From Clytia hemisphaerica (taxonomy: Eukaryota > Cnidaria > Hydrozoa > Leptothecata > Clytiidae): a DNA stretch of 64,000 nucleotides. The stretch is from contig CACVBU010001147.1 in assembly GCA_902728285.1 (NCBI GenBank), positions 969,466 to 1,033,465 of the forward strand, read 5' to 3'. The notes below the pieces were generated by a model that did no database searches, was not told the DNA's origin, and saw only the letters and a list, made by a program, of their open reading frames with translations. Both the position numbers and the translations under genes were made by a program. Position 1 is the first letter of the stretch, and the number at the start of each line of letters is the position of its first letter. Positions 11,856 to 25,200 of the stretch are shown here, piece after piece.

Positions 11856-12856
11856 AACAAATAAATAATTATCTTTTTGCTACAAGCCGAATAACTTTTT
11901 CAAATGAAGCTATACTGTATAACTGGCTACATTTGACAACATTGTAAACTTCCACGTAAAAATTTCCTTTTTCAATTTTCGATATTATTTGCTATATTTT
12001 TCATTTTTAACTTTTTTAACAAGTAAACGAAACAAGCTAAAATAAATAATATTAAAAGAAAAAACAAAAGACTTCGGCGAAACAAAATCAATAGAAAATA
12101 TAGAAATTCTTCCTTGTGAACTTTTCATTAAAAAATCTTTACACTCTTGTACAAAATATTAGTTCAATATTTTAGCACCATGTTGAAAATTATACGTCTC
12201 CTAGATATAAGCTCAGCAAAGATTGAGTCTGTCTCCTTGGGACTATCTAAAATCCCCCTAAAATCTTTCAATTTTAGATAAATGAAAATTAAAAAAAAAC
12301 CCAAGGCTAAACACAAAATGACACCTTGGTGGCCGCCAACCGCCTGCAAAATATCAGCTGATTACACGACGACAAATGAATTATTTGAGTAGGTAGTAAC
12401 GTAGCAGCTCGCAGTAATTTGTATAAATGAAACAACTGAAAGTTTGAAATATTAAGATTTGCGCAAAGCCATATGGTCTGTCATACAATGATTGATACTC
12501 AATTAAAAACATCCGTTTTAATCACCACAAGGAATCTCATCAAACCTGACCATTATCATCTCAAACATCACAGCTTTGGCAGACCGCTGTTGTCTGTGGA
12601 ATAGATTAAAAGGATTAAGAACCTACTATTTCGACACATCTTCATGTTTAATTATAGTTATTACTTTACAACAAGTCATTATGAACCTAAATTTAGCCTC
12701 TTCAGATGTTCTTAACTTTTTGTTCTAGAAACATAAACATAGAGATGGTCGACAGTCGTTCTTTTCAGCTTTGATATAGGAATGAAAGAAGATAGTTTTA
12801 CTGCTTAAATCTAAACTCTAAACTAAAATAACCAAAAAGTAATTAAAACCTCATCT

Positions 12857-13095
12857 TACACGTTTTTTTATAAGAACATAAGGCTTCAGATGTTCTTAAC
12901 TTTTTGAGTTTCAAGCCTAAAAATGTTCTTAACATGTTTTTATTTTCCCCATTTTTTATATATTTGTCCATTTTTCTAAAAAATTGGCTGTTTTTGAATC
13001 CGCGAGGCCTCAAAATGTTCTGAACTTATTCTTAACATTTTGGCTATCGAAGCCTTATGTTCTTATATAGTTTGTTCTTATGAAAAAAACGTGTA
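12857..13095. mobile_element. MITE with TACACGTTT ends, copy 2
   Basis: The left end is TACACGTTTTTTTATAAGAA and the right end ...TTCTTATGAAAAAAACGTGTA, with a second matched block containing ataaggctt / aagccttat. The outer ends are shared with 9455-9821. No coding capacity. Confidence 0.65.
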
Positions 13096-13543
13096 CCGCA
13101 ACACTAACCCAAACTCACCATCGTCAACTGTCACATCCTAACAAGAAAACAACATACATTGACCATTAAACGAACCATGTTATAAATCAAGTCATCTAAT
13201 CGAACATCCTGATGAATGACCACAAAAAGCTGTAGATCTGGAAACCAATTTATGGATATCTTTCAGATTTTCACTTCATAATATCTTTCCAAATTGTGTC
13301 ATTCGAGCTGATTAATTTGGAATTAATGTGTGGTGATTAAGATGATTTATTCGCCTAAGATCATACCACAGAACAGTATAGTATCTGGCCTAGTAGTAGC
13401 TTTGTTAAATAATATGCTCTAAAATTGCGAATCTGAGACCATGTTTGGTCTATAGGCCCTTTAGCAGACGCTCAAATATGTTTGATAACCATTCTATAAA
13501 TGATGTCCTTGATGAGCAAGACTTAATATGCCTGAAGCTTTTT

Positions 13544-13627
13544 ACATCCCTGTGTCACAGATCCACTGGAAATTTTTATCCCCGCTGTGGGAAGAAGTTG
13601 TACCGGGGCTGTGAGGTTTTTTGTTAG
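13544..13627. repeat. short derivative of the CACAGACCC MITE family
   Basis: Contains acatccctgtgtcacagatcc followed by CCACTGG and, at the other side, ggggctgtgag. It resembles a shrunken copy of the element at 8174-8476. Confidence 0.35.
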
Positions 13628-14156
13628 TGTAGACAAGCTACACCACACTTCTCGGTGAACCCTACTCGCAATTTCTTAGACATTCACACAACACAACTCC
13701 AGTATCAGGGTTTCTTCATCGTACAACCAAAAATGAAAAAACTTTTGAAAAGTACCAGTATGAAAGAGGGTAGAAGTTTCATAAAAGCCCTTTTACTTGA
13801 CTGGTCTCAAAAGCTTTTCAATGAATATTTTAAAGGTTACTTTCCGAAGACTAACCACAGTTACCACGATAGCAAATTGTGTCTCGTTTCTGAAATTCCT
13901 TCTTTTCTCAATGGGTCGAGACAAAAGACTTCTAGTAGGGTTTTACCACAAGGAAATAAAATCTGAAAAATACGTTCTAAATACAAGTCAGAATCACAGG
14001 CTAACAATCACACTAACTTTATTAAACCAAAACACGAAACAAGACTTCGTGAAGTTCCTAACTCCTCTAGTTTCTTATACTATGGTTTGAACATTCAAAA
14101 TGCAATAGAACTATGAAACTATTATCCTGTTCTGGAGGTGACTTTCATAACCAAAG

Positions 14157-14356
14157 ACACCCCTTCCCACTGGAAAAATGGCTATATGTCCAAATATTGT
14201 ACTAGTTTTCCATCCTCATTGAATTTTCTAACTTAAAAACAATAGAATCCACAGCCATAAAAAAAACATGGGAATATCAATCCCAATCCAGTTTTAGTTT
14301 GTTCTTTTTACCCCACTGGTCGAAAAAATCCTACTGGGTCTGTGAGAAGGGGGTGT
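14157..14356. mobile_element. MITE, second CACAGACCC-family copy
   Basis: Shares the interior phrases of 8174-8476 (cccttcccactggaaaaat; acatgggaatatc; gggtctgtgagaagggggtg) with about 100 bp missing from the left half. Flanks read CCAAAG and TCAAAG, a possible target duplication. Confidence 0.55.
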
Positions 14357-14735
14357 TCAAAGTCACCGTACATCGCCCCTCTTGATAAAATATCTGCTAC
14401 GGCAAGATTTTCTCCCATCATCAACTTTACATGCTTCTCATATCTCATCAGCTTAACATTTTTCATCGAATACTATAAACTTTCATTTAAAAATAAAATT
14501 CTATTGACTCATCTATTTTACACATAGATCTCAATTTCTGTTACCTTTCATCTCTTCGCACACTTATATTCGCAGAAGGTCTTTCACTACATTGCAACTT
14601 TACAAATTATTCTCTCACGGTCACTCAGAGAGGAAGTATTGTTAACAGTCATTTATTGCTTGACCCTTCAATGACCTCGTGTGAGTTAAATCTGAATATA
14701 TGAATAAGAAGTACCATCTTTACTACCAGGCCAAT

Positions 14736-15154
14736 CTCGCACTTATTTCTACCATATGTACGTAGATATGTAAAAATCCATAAATCTACTATATTAGTAG
14801 TTACGGTATATAATCTAAAAAGAATGACAAATAACTATTAAAAAGCGACAAAAAGAACGACAAACCTTAACCCTAACTATAAAAGAACGACATATTTCAA
14901 AGCCTAAACCCTAACTATGTAACGTTTCCAGAAAATTTAACATTACTTTAACCCTAAAACTCTAACTATCAAAGAACGAAACGACATATTTTGCCGTCCA
15001 CAACCCCGAAAAGAACGATAAATTACGCATGCGCATAAGTCTTTATGTTAGAGCATTTACCGTATCTACACATATGGTAGATTTACAATATCTACACATA
15101 TAGTAGATTTACGATTTTTACATATCTACACATATGGTAGAAATAAGTGTGAGG
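14736..15154. mobile_element. inverted-repeat element with ~60-bp ends and telomere-like internal repeats
   Basis: The ends are inverted copies of about 60 bp: ctcgcacttatttctaccat on the left and the complement of ...atggtagaaataagtgtgag on the right. The interior holds three imperfect repeats combining aagaacgaca with TTAACCCTAACTAT. It is non-coding. The CCCTAA phrases recall telomere repeats but are too few and degenerate to be one. Confidence 0.6.
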
Positions 15155-16241
15155 CTGTGTTGCAACTACCATGATCTACAGAATGACAAACCATTTCAAT
15201 TCACCCTAACACCCTAATACATCAAGAAGCTCATCCAAAAAAGCTGACCTTCTTTCTAGTACTCGTTCAAATTCAACCATCCATATAGGGTCATTGAAAT
15301 TTAAAATTTTTTACAACATTTCCATTCAGAATGTTCAAAACACACTTTCATTCAAGATTTCTTTTTGAAAGCAGTTTTTGTTTCTAAACTGCTATGACGT
15401 AATTTCATCTTACGCTCCATTAAGCATCGCTCGATTTCAAAAGCGCACGAAAAATTCTATGTGCGTCCGTCCGAAAAATGAAGATTTTCATTTAGTTGGA
15501 AACTATTATGTTTTTTTTTGGTTTGTTTTAACGATATTATACTGTGTAACTTATTTCTTCAAACAAGCAACTAACATCAATTTTATGCCTTGTTGGTCAT
15601 GTATAACATTATCTTTTTTTAAAGGAAAAAATTCAATAATTTCGATAGATATAAAACGAATTCTATAAAAAAATTGTGAGTTGAATAATTACAAATACTA
15701 CAAGAAAAATAATTACTGCATAAAAATCACTGTGAACGCCTACTTAACCCTTTTATCAAATCCCTCCTTATCTCAATTCGATTTTGATGATGATGAGTTT
15801 CTTACAAGAAATACAGATCAGTTTACCCTGAGAGAGTAACCCGAGATGATTAGAAAAATCGGACAAGTTAATGAATATGGCCTCCTGATTTTGCTTACTC
15901 TCTTTGGTTATTTATCTTCCAAAACCAGAAATGACCATAAGAATCATTGTCACTTTAAATCTGGTAGAAATTATTAAGAAATTACAGACTCAAACCGATT
16001 TTTAAACAGTGTTCAGTTTTAAAACATTTAAGCCTAAAAATTTCCAAAATAAAGAACAACCCAGCCTGAACCAAAATTTACTGAGGTGTATTATGAGTAT
16101 CTTGCTACGCCTCGTAACCTCCAGTAAGAAAGGGTTTGATAAAAAACTTTCTAATTAAAACCACTAATATAAAAACAACAAAATTTACTACCTCAAAATG
16201 TTAAAAAAAAATTACAGCAAAAAGATTTTTTATTCCTCTGC

Positions 16242-19200
16242 TCATAAAGTTTGTGTACGTGTGTATTTTCTTAAATAATGATTCTTATTAATCTCTTTCA
16301 TAATTTCATCCACTGTCGGTTCTTGATAATCCGATCGGAACCATTCATGAACACGGAAATGTCGACTCGTCTAAAAAAAGAAGGTCGAAAAAAAAACGTC
16401 CCTTGATTTAGAATTTCAATAATTTCTTTTCGTTTATTTATCCGGTCAAAGGATAATGGTGAATGAAAAATCCTGGCAAAAACATATTTTTCGTTTTCAT
16501 TGAAATAGCTTACTTTAAAATCCCGGACGTCCGAGAAATGTTAGCCATTTCAATTCTTATCATACTAAAATTATTTCTACTCCATCCTGATTTCATGAAA
16601 ATGCTTCCAAGACTATTTTACCTCTTCATTTTGTGCGAATTTTCTTCGTTTACTTCTTTTGATTTCTGAGATTTGTCTTCGTTCCCTTTGGGATATAAAG
16701 GCCTACAAAAGAGAAATAATGCAACTATCACAATTCGATGAATCTTTTTACAACATAGTCTCTAATTTAGAAGATCTTATCAAGAGTTAGAATGGGAGTT
16801 GAAATAAGAATAACCAGTGGAATATACAGTAAGTTAAAGAGTGAGTATAATGAAAAAATTGAGCTCTCCGAAGATAATGATTATGAAACAGCACTTGTTG
16901 ATCCATTAAAACAACTTACCTCGATAACTAATGCAACAAAAAGATTGATACAAATAACAACAGAAACCAACCACCATACCACAAAATATAATTGTGCCCA
17001 TCTAAAAATAAGTAGAGCAAAAAGTGTGACATAGTCAGAGATGATCAGAAATTTCAGCCCCATTTCAACACTCCATTGCAAGATTGGACACACAGAAATA
17101 AATGCGTCATGAAAGCTGAGAATTTTTAGCGTACTGCAGCTTTTTCCCGTGTATTTATGATGTAACTCTTGTGCGCAAGAATTGAAAAGGAAAAGAAAAT
17201 CACATTTGCTATTCACAGCGTTAAGACGCCAGTTTTGTTAACTATTTATACCTAGTTTTCATGGTTTGATTATATGCATCCAAGAAGACGAACCAGTTAT
17301 TGACAACCAGTACATCCCACAGCACCACTATTGATGCCTGGAAGAATAATTTACATGGAAGTGTAACAAATAAGCCTACACAATAGTTATCGCACGGTAC
17401 CGAGTACAATGTGGGATATATTTTTCGAGTTCAGATTTTTCGTCGAAAACTCTGAACGAGAAAAATATCCTACATTGTACGGATAAAAGTGTGATAACTG
17501 GTTTATCGTCAACTTGAAAAGTCATTAAAATTATCAAAACATTTTTGAGGATAAATTTCGGGAACAAATCGCACAAACTATGTACTCTCGCTTACCAGAC
17601 CCCTTTTGATGAACGCGGTCTCGTATTTTTACGGTACAACATGAGATACATCATTTATGTACGCGTTTTTAGCCAATCAGATTGCTCATATTTTTCATGT
17701 TGACGATAAAAAATATTGATATTCCAGAATCAGTTCTTTCAAATCTAGCTACTTTATAAAGATTTAGCCAAGAAAACTGCCCTCATTACATTTACAGTGC
17801 AAAATATTTATTGAAATAGTTTTCGACTTTTTGACTTACAGCAAAATCATCGAAGTTGTTTGCGTAATATTCTAACTGTCTGTAACTACCGCAAGATATG
17901 TTCAATGATGCAGCACTAAAATGGAAAAAAAATAATGTGAAATGAAGGTTTTACAAAAATTAATTTTCAACCCTTATTGTTCAGAAAACTCTATCAACAA
18001 TCCAGTTCGTTCAAAAGAAATTTCACAAAATAGAAAATTTCAAATCTTTGAGAGGTATAATATGTCATAAAAGCTAAATGTTAATCGATCTTTTGAAACT
18101 AGGGCTTTCGAGTTGTTTCTGCTGGAGATTGAAGAATTCTAAGCGTAATTGAAGTCTAGGTTCCGATGACATAATAATAAATCTGCTTACACGTGCACAT
18201 CGCTTGTGTCAGTGGCATTAACAGGTGGTTGAGGACTTTTACCGCTAAACAACATCAACCCCCATATTCCAAACACGTAGAAAATGAGCTGTGATAAAAC
18301 AGAAGATGAAAAAAAACATTAAAATCCAATATTAATACAGTGCAGTCTCTTTAAATCGACCACCTCTGTGACTCGAAGTCTCCTTAACTAGAACAAGATT
18401 TCTAGTCCCTTCAGTTAATATTGTCTTATAAACTTTACTCCATAACTCGAAATTTCCTTTTAATTTGAAAATTTTGTGTTCCCCGTGTGTGTTCGAGTTC
18501 TAGAAATTCCACTGTACACTTTCTCGATCAATATTCAAACACAAAATGATGAAATGTTCGACTTACTATAACTATACCACCAAAAGCTCGCATATTTTTC
18601 ACCAAGTCAACCAAAGTACTTGCCACCATTTTCAACGGCTGAAACACGAAATAAATTTCCATAAAGCACATAGTCATTTGTCACTACTCAATTGAAAGTA
18701 AGTGGTCTGAACTCAACATTTAAGTGCAGTGAAAAATTTGAAAATCAAGAGATTTATTTTTTTCAAATCGATGAATTAGAATTTTAGGTTGTTTCAGCCT
18801 TTTTTCATCATTACCGAAATTGACATTTATTTGTAGCGAAAGAATACCTTGATACTCGGAATAATCCGTAACAATCGAATGATGATCAACATGTTCGTTA
18901 TACGAAGAATATTATACAAAGACATGGGTGAATATTTGACGCTGCGTCTCATAATTTCCTTCCTGCAAAGAAAAGTTGAAAGGTTGAACAGGTTAGAAAC
19001 TAAAGATGCAAGCTAAAATATCTATTGGTTTTTAGATCTGGTGAAGTCACTGGAACCTTGACAACAAAGTCAACAGAAATTATTTTCATTCAACAAAGTA
19101 TACAAATTGAATCTCATCTCTCACACAATTCTCGTAAATTTGGACCAAGATTTCAATAAAATTGACCGCTGATGAAAAATCCTCTAAAGATCATTTGGCT

Positions 19201-22200
19201 AAAAAATGGGATACAAACAAGACGTTGTTTACTTACTGTGTTAAATATGGAAATGGTCCTCCATAAAATCCAATACAAAGAATTTCTAAAATCTGGAAAA
19301 AAGTAGATTGAAATTTTTGGCAGGTTTTCTATCTGAATTTATACGCGATTTATACATTTTATACTTCGATTTATAAATTCGAGCATAGTAAAAGTTACAT
19401 ACAAGGCACAGGGTGAAATAAAAAACACTCACCACAAGAAGCCAAGTAACAAAACTCTCAAACCAAACATTCTATAATAAAAAGATAAAATTTCTAGTTT
19501 CTTGGTTTTGAAATCTTGTTTTTATTTTCGATTTACCAATAATGCTTAACACCAGTCATGAGACATACATCAGAAAGTAGCACCAACACTTATGAAATAT
19601 AAAACATCACCCACCTTATGTGAGAAGTATCTCTTTGGACCGATGAAATATATCATCAAGACTTGCTCGATTGCATAGTAGACGATAAAGCAGAAATTGA
19701 AAATCTGAAATGATAGAGCAAAATAAGACATCACAACATATGCAACATAAAATTAATATAGATATGGTAAGAAACTGGTAATTGGGCAATCCAAGAAATA
19801 ATTCACCGCGTTTATAATGAGGTAAAAACATATAAAACATAACCAGTCTTCACTCAGACAAAACTTACAGCCAGTAGAGAATGACCATCAAAAGCTGTCT
19901 TCATCGCTAATTCCAGCTGAAAAATACAAAAAAAATAAAATGATTTTGATCAGAAAGAAAACACATTGGATCACAATTTTGACCATTATTATGAAAATTA
20001 AATACCCTTTAGAAAGTGTTTTTCATTTTTTATAGTATGAAAATTGAAGAAATTTAGAAGTGAACCTCCTTGAACTTACCGTGACAATGAACACATTGAC
20101 AAAAGATACGAAGTCACCAAAATATTGGAAGTAATTGTGTAATAATAATGCTTGTATTTGTTTCAAGATCGGTCGATCGAAAGTTCGACATGGATGTCTC
20201 TAAAACGAGAATGTAATTTTTATGATTATCTAAATTGATAACTCGTTGATTCCTAGGGGAGTTTAATAACCTTAGAAAAGCCCTAAGGCGTAGTGGTATA
20301 GTGGTTATCATCCTTGACTCCCGCCTGTCAGGGCTGGGATTCCTTCAGGAGTAGAACCCATCCCGAATGATTCGGAGGGCTCATATCTATTTTTAGAAAA
20401 GCCCTAAAGCTTGGGCTCTAAACATTCAAAAAGTCGAAAAGTGGAATACTTTAAGGGTAGAAAGTTTCGCGAAGTCAAAAAGTTTCGCGAAGTCAAAAAG
20501 TCGCGAAATTTAGCGAATTTAAGTTTTGCGAATTATGGTTTAAGCCGAAATTTCACAGATAGAACTTTCGCGAATTCATATAAAATTTACCTATTTTGGT
20601 AACAAAAACTTATAAAACACGCAAAAATTTAGCAAACAGTACAAAACTGAGTAAGAAAGTTTATTTTTCGCGAAAAAAACTTTCGCGTTTTTCAGGTTTA
20701 ATTTCTTACCTGGCAGATCAAAATCGCGAAGAACGCGAAAGTTTCTGCCCTTAAAGTAAACGTTTAAGCGTAGAAAAGCCGTGATTTCTAGTACAGGGTG
20801 TCCCGAAAAAAAGTACTGTGTCAGAACACGACTACATTAATATCTCTTGGGACACACTGTACAGGCTGAGGAAAAATTTGAAAAATTTAATATGACTTTT
20901 TGGATGAATTCTGATAACAAAAGATTAAAATAATTCACAGAATAAAGCATCAAGTAGATTTTTTCTATGTAACAGCGTACGTATTTCACAATATTCGTCT
21001 TACTACTATTTCCTACCTTTTTAATAGAATCTGTGAAAACGATATCGAAAGTTTCTTGAAACTGTTTGGCGTTCACAACATTACCAGGTAGGTTCTCCAA
21101 ATATTCCATCATGTAAGGTTTATAACGGTGTTTTTTAGAGAATTTCACTTCATCGATCAAACTTTTAACGGTGAAAACATCCACACAGGAGCTGAAAGAC
21201 GGTGACAATGAACTTAAGGTACGTTATTTTTATAAGTAAAAACGGCTAAAAGCTATCATTCAGCCTAAGAAGCACCCTTGGGATGTGGATACTTGGAGAA
21301 TGCCCGGTAAGTGCGGACCAGAGCTTTGAAAACTGAACCTTAGAGAGACTAATTTCTTGCGAGAAAGTTGTTCTTAGAGAGACAAAATCGGCGAAAAGTG
21401 ATCCTTAGAGAGCTAATTTTCGAGCAATCTCCTAAGCTTAGAGAAATATATATTTGAGTTTTCATGGTTTGGGTACCTTTAAAAGACCCTTGGAGAGACT
21501 AATTTGACTTTTTCTTGTTTTTTTGTAACCCTTAGAGAACCACAGAAAGGTCAAAACACTTATCATTCACCGTAAGAAATACGGGTAAATAAATGCGAGC
21601 TTTTACCTTGGAGATTCTAGAGGTGTTTCATAGAAGGCCATTCCACGTAAGACCTCGAAGGCTGCACGAACACCTACCCGTCTTCGTAAGAAACTGCTTT
21701 GCATCGATTTCTGTAAAATATCAAAAATTATAACACCTTTGGTGAATCTGGACACAACGTCCGAAATTCAGACATCAATGTTACAAAATATCTTCTTCTG
21801 ATTGAGGGAAAAGTTGAAAGATCGATGAAAAGAAATTATCTTTTAGAAAGGTTCAACTTTTATTTGATAGTAATTATAGCCATAATTTTGGTGTTTGAGT
21901 ATAACTTGGCAACACTCACTGTAAAAGATCCTTTGAATTGATTGTAAATGACAGCCAGCAAAACATTCATAAAGAAATACATCCCTAAAACAGAAAAACA
22001 TAGATAACGAATGATAGATTCCCTCACAACTCCACCCCCCTAACAAGCATAACATGCCTCCGTTTTTCGCTGTCGATAAATCTTTTCGAAGTGCATTAGG
22101 GCTAACTTTTCCCAAGATAAAACAATCCCGAGAACCTGATAGACACAAAGAACACTAGAAGAATCAGGAAGAAGAAACTTACCAATTGCCAGGAATAAAA

Positions 22201-25200
22201 TGAAGTAAAGAGCGTAAAACCGGTTGTCTGAATACGCTGGCATCATAACTAAAATGTAGAAATAATGTACGTTTCATGTTATATATCACTTTTTTTCTTG
22301 TAATTTTATGAGATTTTGATATTTCAAAGCATTGAAGTGTGACAAATGAAATGGTTGCTTATATAGAACTACCAACCATCAGGGTTATTTGCTGTTGTCA
22401 ACAAGATAATCAACGACATAATGGACTCTCCAAGATCGGTGAAATATCTTCGACCTTCGTTTTTATCATGTAAGTTGTCCAGTGATTTCTCTTTTGGATG
22501 AATCTTAAAGAAATGAAGAAACAGAGTTTTGATTGAATAAGCAGTGATTCCACGACTTAACATTGATGATTTGTTATGTGAACTTTATGCAAAGTCTCCC
22601 TTTTATGCCTAATTTAGACAGTCGACTGTCTAAAGTCAACGCGATATCTTCTTTCGACGCAAATGCTATGCCTTCAACCTTTTTAAGTAAAATTTAAAGA
22701 CTGCTAACTTTCTATCGACTTTCTGTCGTTTTTTAAATGGAACAAAAGCGAAGTCGACTGTATTAAAGCAAAGAATGGAAGAATTACGTCATTCTTCATA
22801 AGAAGTCGAAACTTACATCACTGTCAGGGATGATTTTATTTCCATACATATCAACAGGACTGAACAAAACCATTCCCAACATAGTGAAGAAGTACAAGTG
22901 TAATGCCATCAAAAACAAAACACTATAAACAAGATGAAATAAAAACACTATAAAAGAGATGAAATAAAATAGTTTGAGGTAAAGGAAGCAGCTAAATGCA
23001 GCATTCGAGAGTATTTTTAGGTATTATGATTTTTAGTATAATGAAACTTTATTGATCAGATTTACAAAGTACTTACCTAAGAATTTGTGAAACTGTTTCT
23101 TGTATACTTTGCACCTGCAGATGATAAAAAAGTGAGCATAAATTTCAAAACATCCTCTGTACCCTCTCCCTATGACCAGGTGAGAAATTCTAATGGATAT
23201 GGGATATGTTGAAGAAGCAAAATGCCAATAGGAAAAGATAATTCTTTTCGAGTTCTATTATTTTCAGTTTCAAAGTTACGTGTATCGATTTGTTGTAGTT
23301 TTGGAATTAGATCAACAATTCAAATATCCATTTAATTTGGAGACTGGGTGATAAGAAAGAAAAGTTACCGTCTTTTTCATGAGCGATGAGCTTTGGATGA
23401 GAAAGAAAGGTCGAAGAAGTCTTCGCATTCTCCAAGTCTAATAATGGACAAAACGAAGAGTATTAATGAGAGTGATATTCTTTTTGTTGGAAATATCAAA
23501 CTTTTCAGTACTAGGACAGTTGTATGCTATTATACCTCTTCGCAAACATAACCAAGTGATACAAGCCAATCAATGTAAGAGATGAACAATACAACAGCAC
23601 ATGCAATCATCCAATTGCTCTTCTTAAATGTCTTCTTGCCAACCATTCTGAACTAAAGACAAGATTGAGGACTCTAAATAAATTCATACTACTCCTAGGT
23701 GTCCAATAAAAGCGTCAAATCTAAAACTTTCAATCCTTCCCGGACCTTATTAGTAACCTCTGTAACACTTTTAGTAAACATTTTCCCAACTCTCCCTTCT
23801 ATCAGGCATTTGAGCGCAAACTCACTTCAAGATCTGCATTAGCCTAACCTTTAGGGAAAACTACGTTTAAAAATATAAAAATTTACTGAAATTAAAAGAA
23901 AAACAAAGCACATACCCTGAATATGAGGTCAGCCGTCAATACAATCAAACAAAGTAGTTCTATCGATTCTAAGACTCCACATGGAAATTCATATCTATCA
24001 AGACGTTTCCGCGGATCTGATGAAATTCTAAGCAGTAAATGAAAATAAAAGATTAGGCTTAACTTGCAATACCAAACAATAGCCAATAATCTAGGCATAA
24101 TTGGTAAAATAAAGTTACTGTACTATATGACTAGATCTACGTAAAGATTTAGGAACAACATTTAGACAATATTCAATTACAGAAGCAATTATATGCCAGG
24201 TCTTTCCTGTATATACAACATCTTATAAAAAATAATACCAACAAATACACATACGTTAAAGATGAAGGAGTTTCAAGAAAAGCCAATGATAGCAATATTG
24301 TAATCACAAGTCTTTTTGCCCTAAACAATAAAAAATACATTGAATTTACATTTGGTGATTGTGTATCCAATTGAGTTTTTATTATTTAAAGGGACGAGTC
24401 TTAAAAAAGAAAAGAGAAAACTATATAAAGTTCAAATGAGCTGTTAAAAGTTATAAATGGAAGGGAGCAATTGGATGAGTTTTAATCCTAGTTTTTCAGA
24501 ATTATTCAATCAGGAATTCTCTCCCATGAAATAATTGAAGGGTGTCAATGTTTTACCATCTTATCGGCTTGGAATGATACATACGATATCTTTCCAAAGA
24601 AACCACGTCCACTTTGTGGCATATTGATCGATGCTGAAAAGCAAGAAAGAGCCATTTTACTGAAGTTTTCATTTAAGGATAATGTAGTAGTTAAAATTTC
24701 AAATTCTTCCCTTTTTTCAACGGCCATTGATTCTATGGTGAAAATTTTTGTCATGACTAAATATAACCTCAAAATATTACCTCAATAGCATCTTCAATGA
24801 AAACAGCTGCCTGCAACAAAGCATGTGTTTCTCTTCCACCTAAGAGGGGAAATATTCATTAAACCCAACCAATCATCTAAGACTTTCATATTATGTAATT
24901 ATGAGCTCTAGTTTTCAATATCATCACTGACCTGCAGTTAAATCTTCATCAGATTGATAGAGTTCATTATCCGTTCCTCTGTCATCCATTGAACTGTACC
25001 CTGCAGAAAAACGACTATCAATTGCTGACAAATTTGGACGATCATCCCGATCAGTCCCTGATTCCAAATCAGATGGAAGTGGTGTACTTGTGATGACTTT
25101 GACTGTAGGATTTTGGTTCGAGTTTGGTATGGGCGACAAATGCTGGCTCATTGTGTGATAATGTTCTTTCTGTGAATCACTAAGTAAAGGGGTGGAGACA

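Larger units (their letters stand above)
6127..16241. other. 10-kb gene-poor stretch rich in MITEs
   Basis: No gene is recognised here. The stretch starts upstream of the ankyrin gene ATG and ends at the stop codon of the two-pore channel gene. Individual inverted-repeat elements are listed separately. Two short minus-strand open stretches with splice-like borders (7227-7305 and 6866-6984) might be exons but do not join in frame to each other. The rest is AT-rich DNA with short chance frames. Confidence 0.5.

Noticed and set aside
12164..12349. 61-codon minus-strand frame with a hydrophobic segment
   Set aside because: Starts at TTG, no splice context or homology recognised, and lies in MITE-rich DNA.
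14870..14990. True interstitial telomere array
   Set aside because: Only a few degenerate TTAACCCTAACTAT phrases mixed with another motif inside an inverted-repeat element.
20287..20358. Functional tRNA-Asp gene
   Set aside because: The B box and acceptor stem do not pair properly, and a 15-bp target duplication shows it is a SINE insertion.
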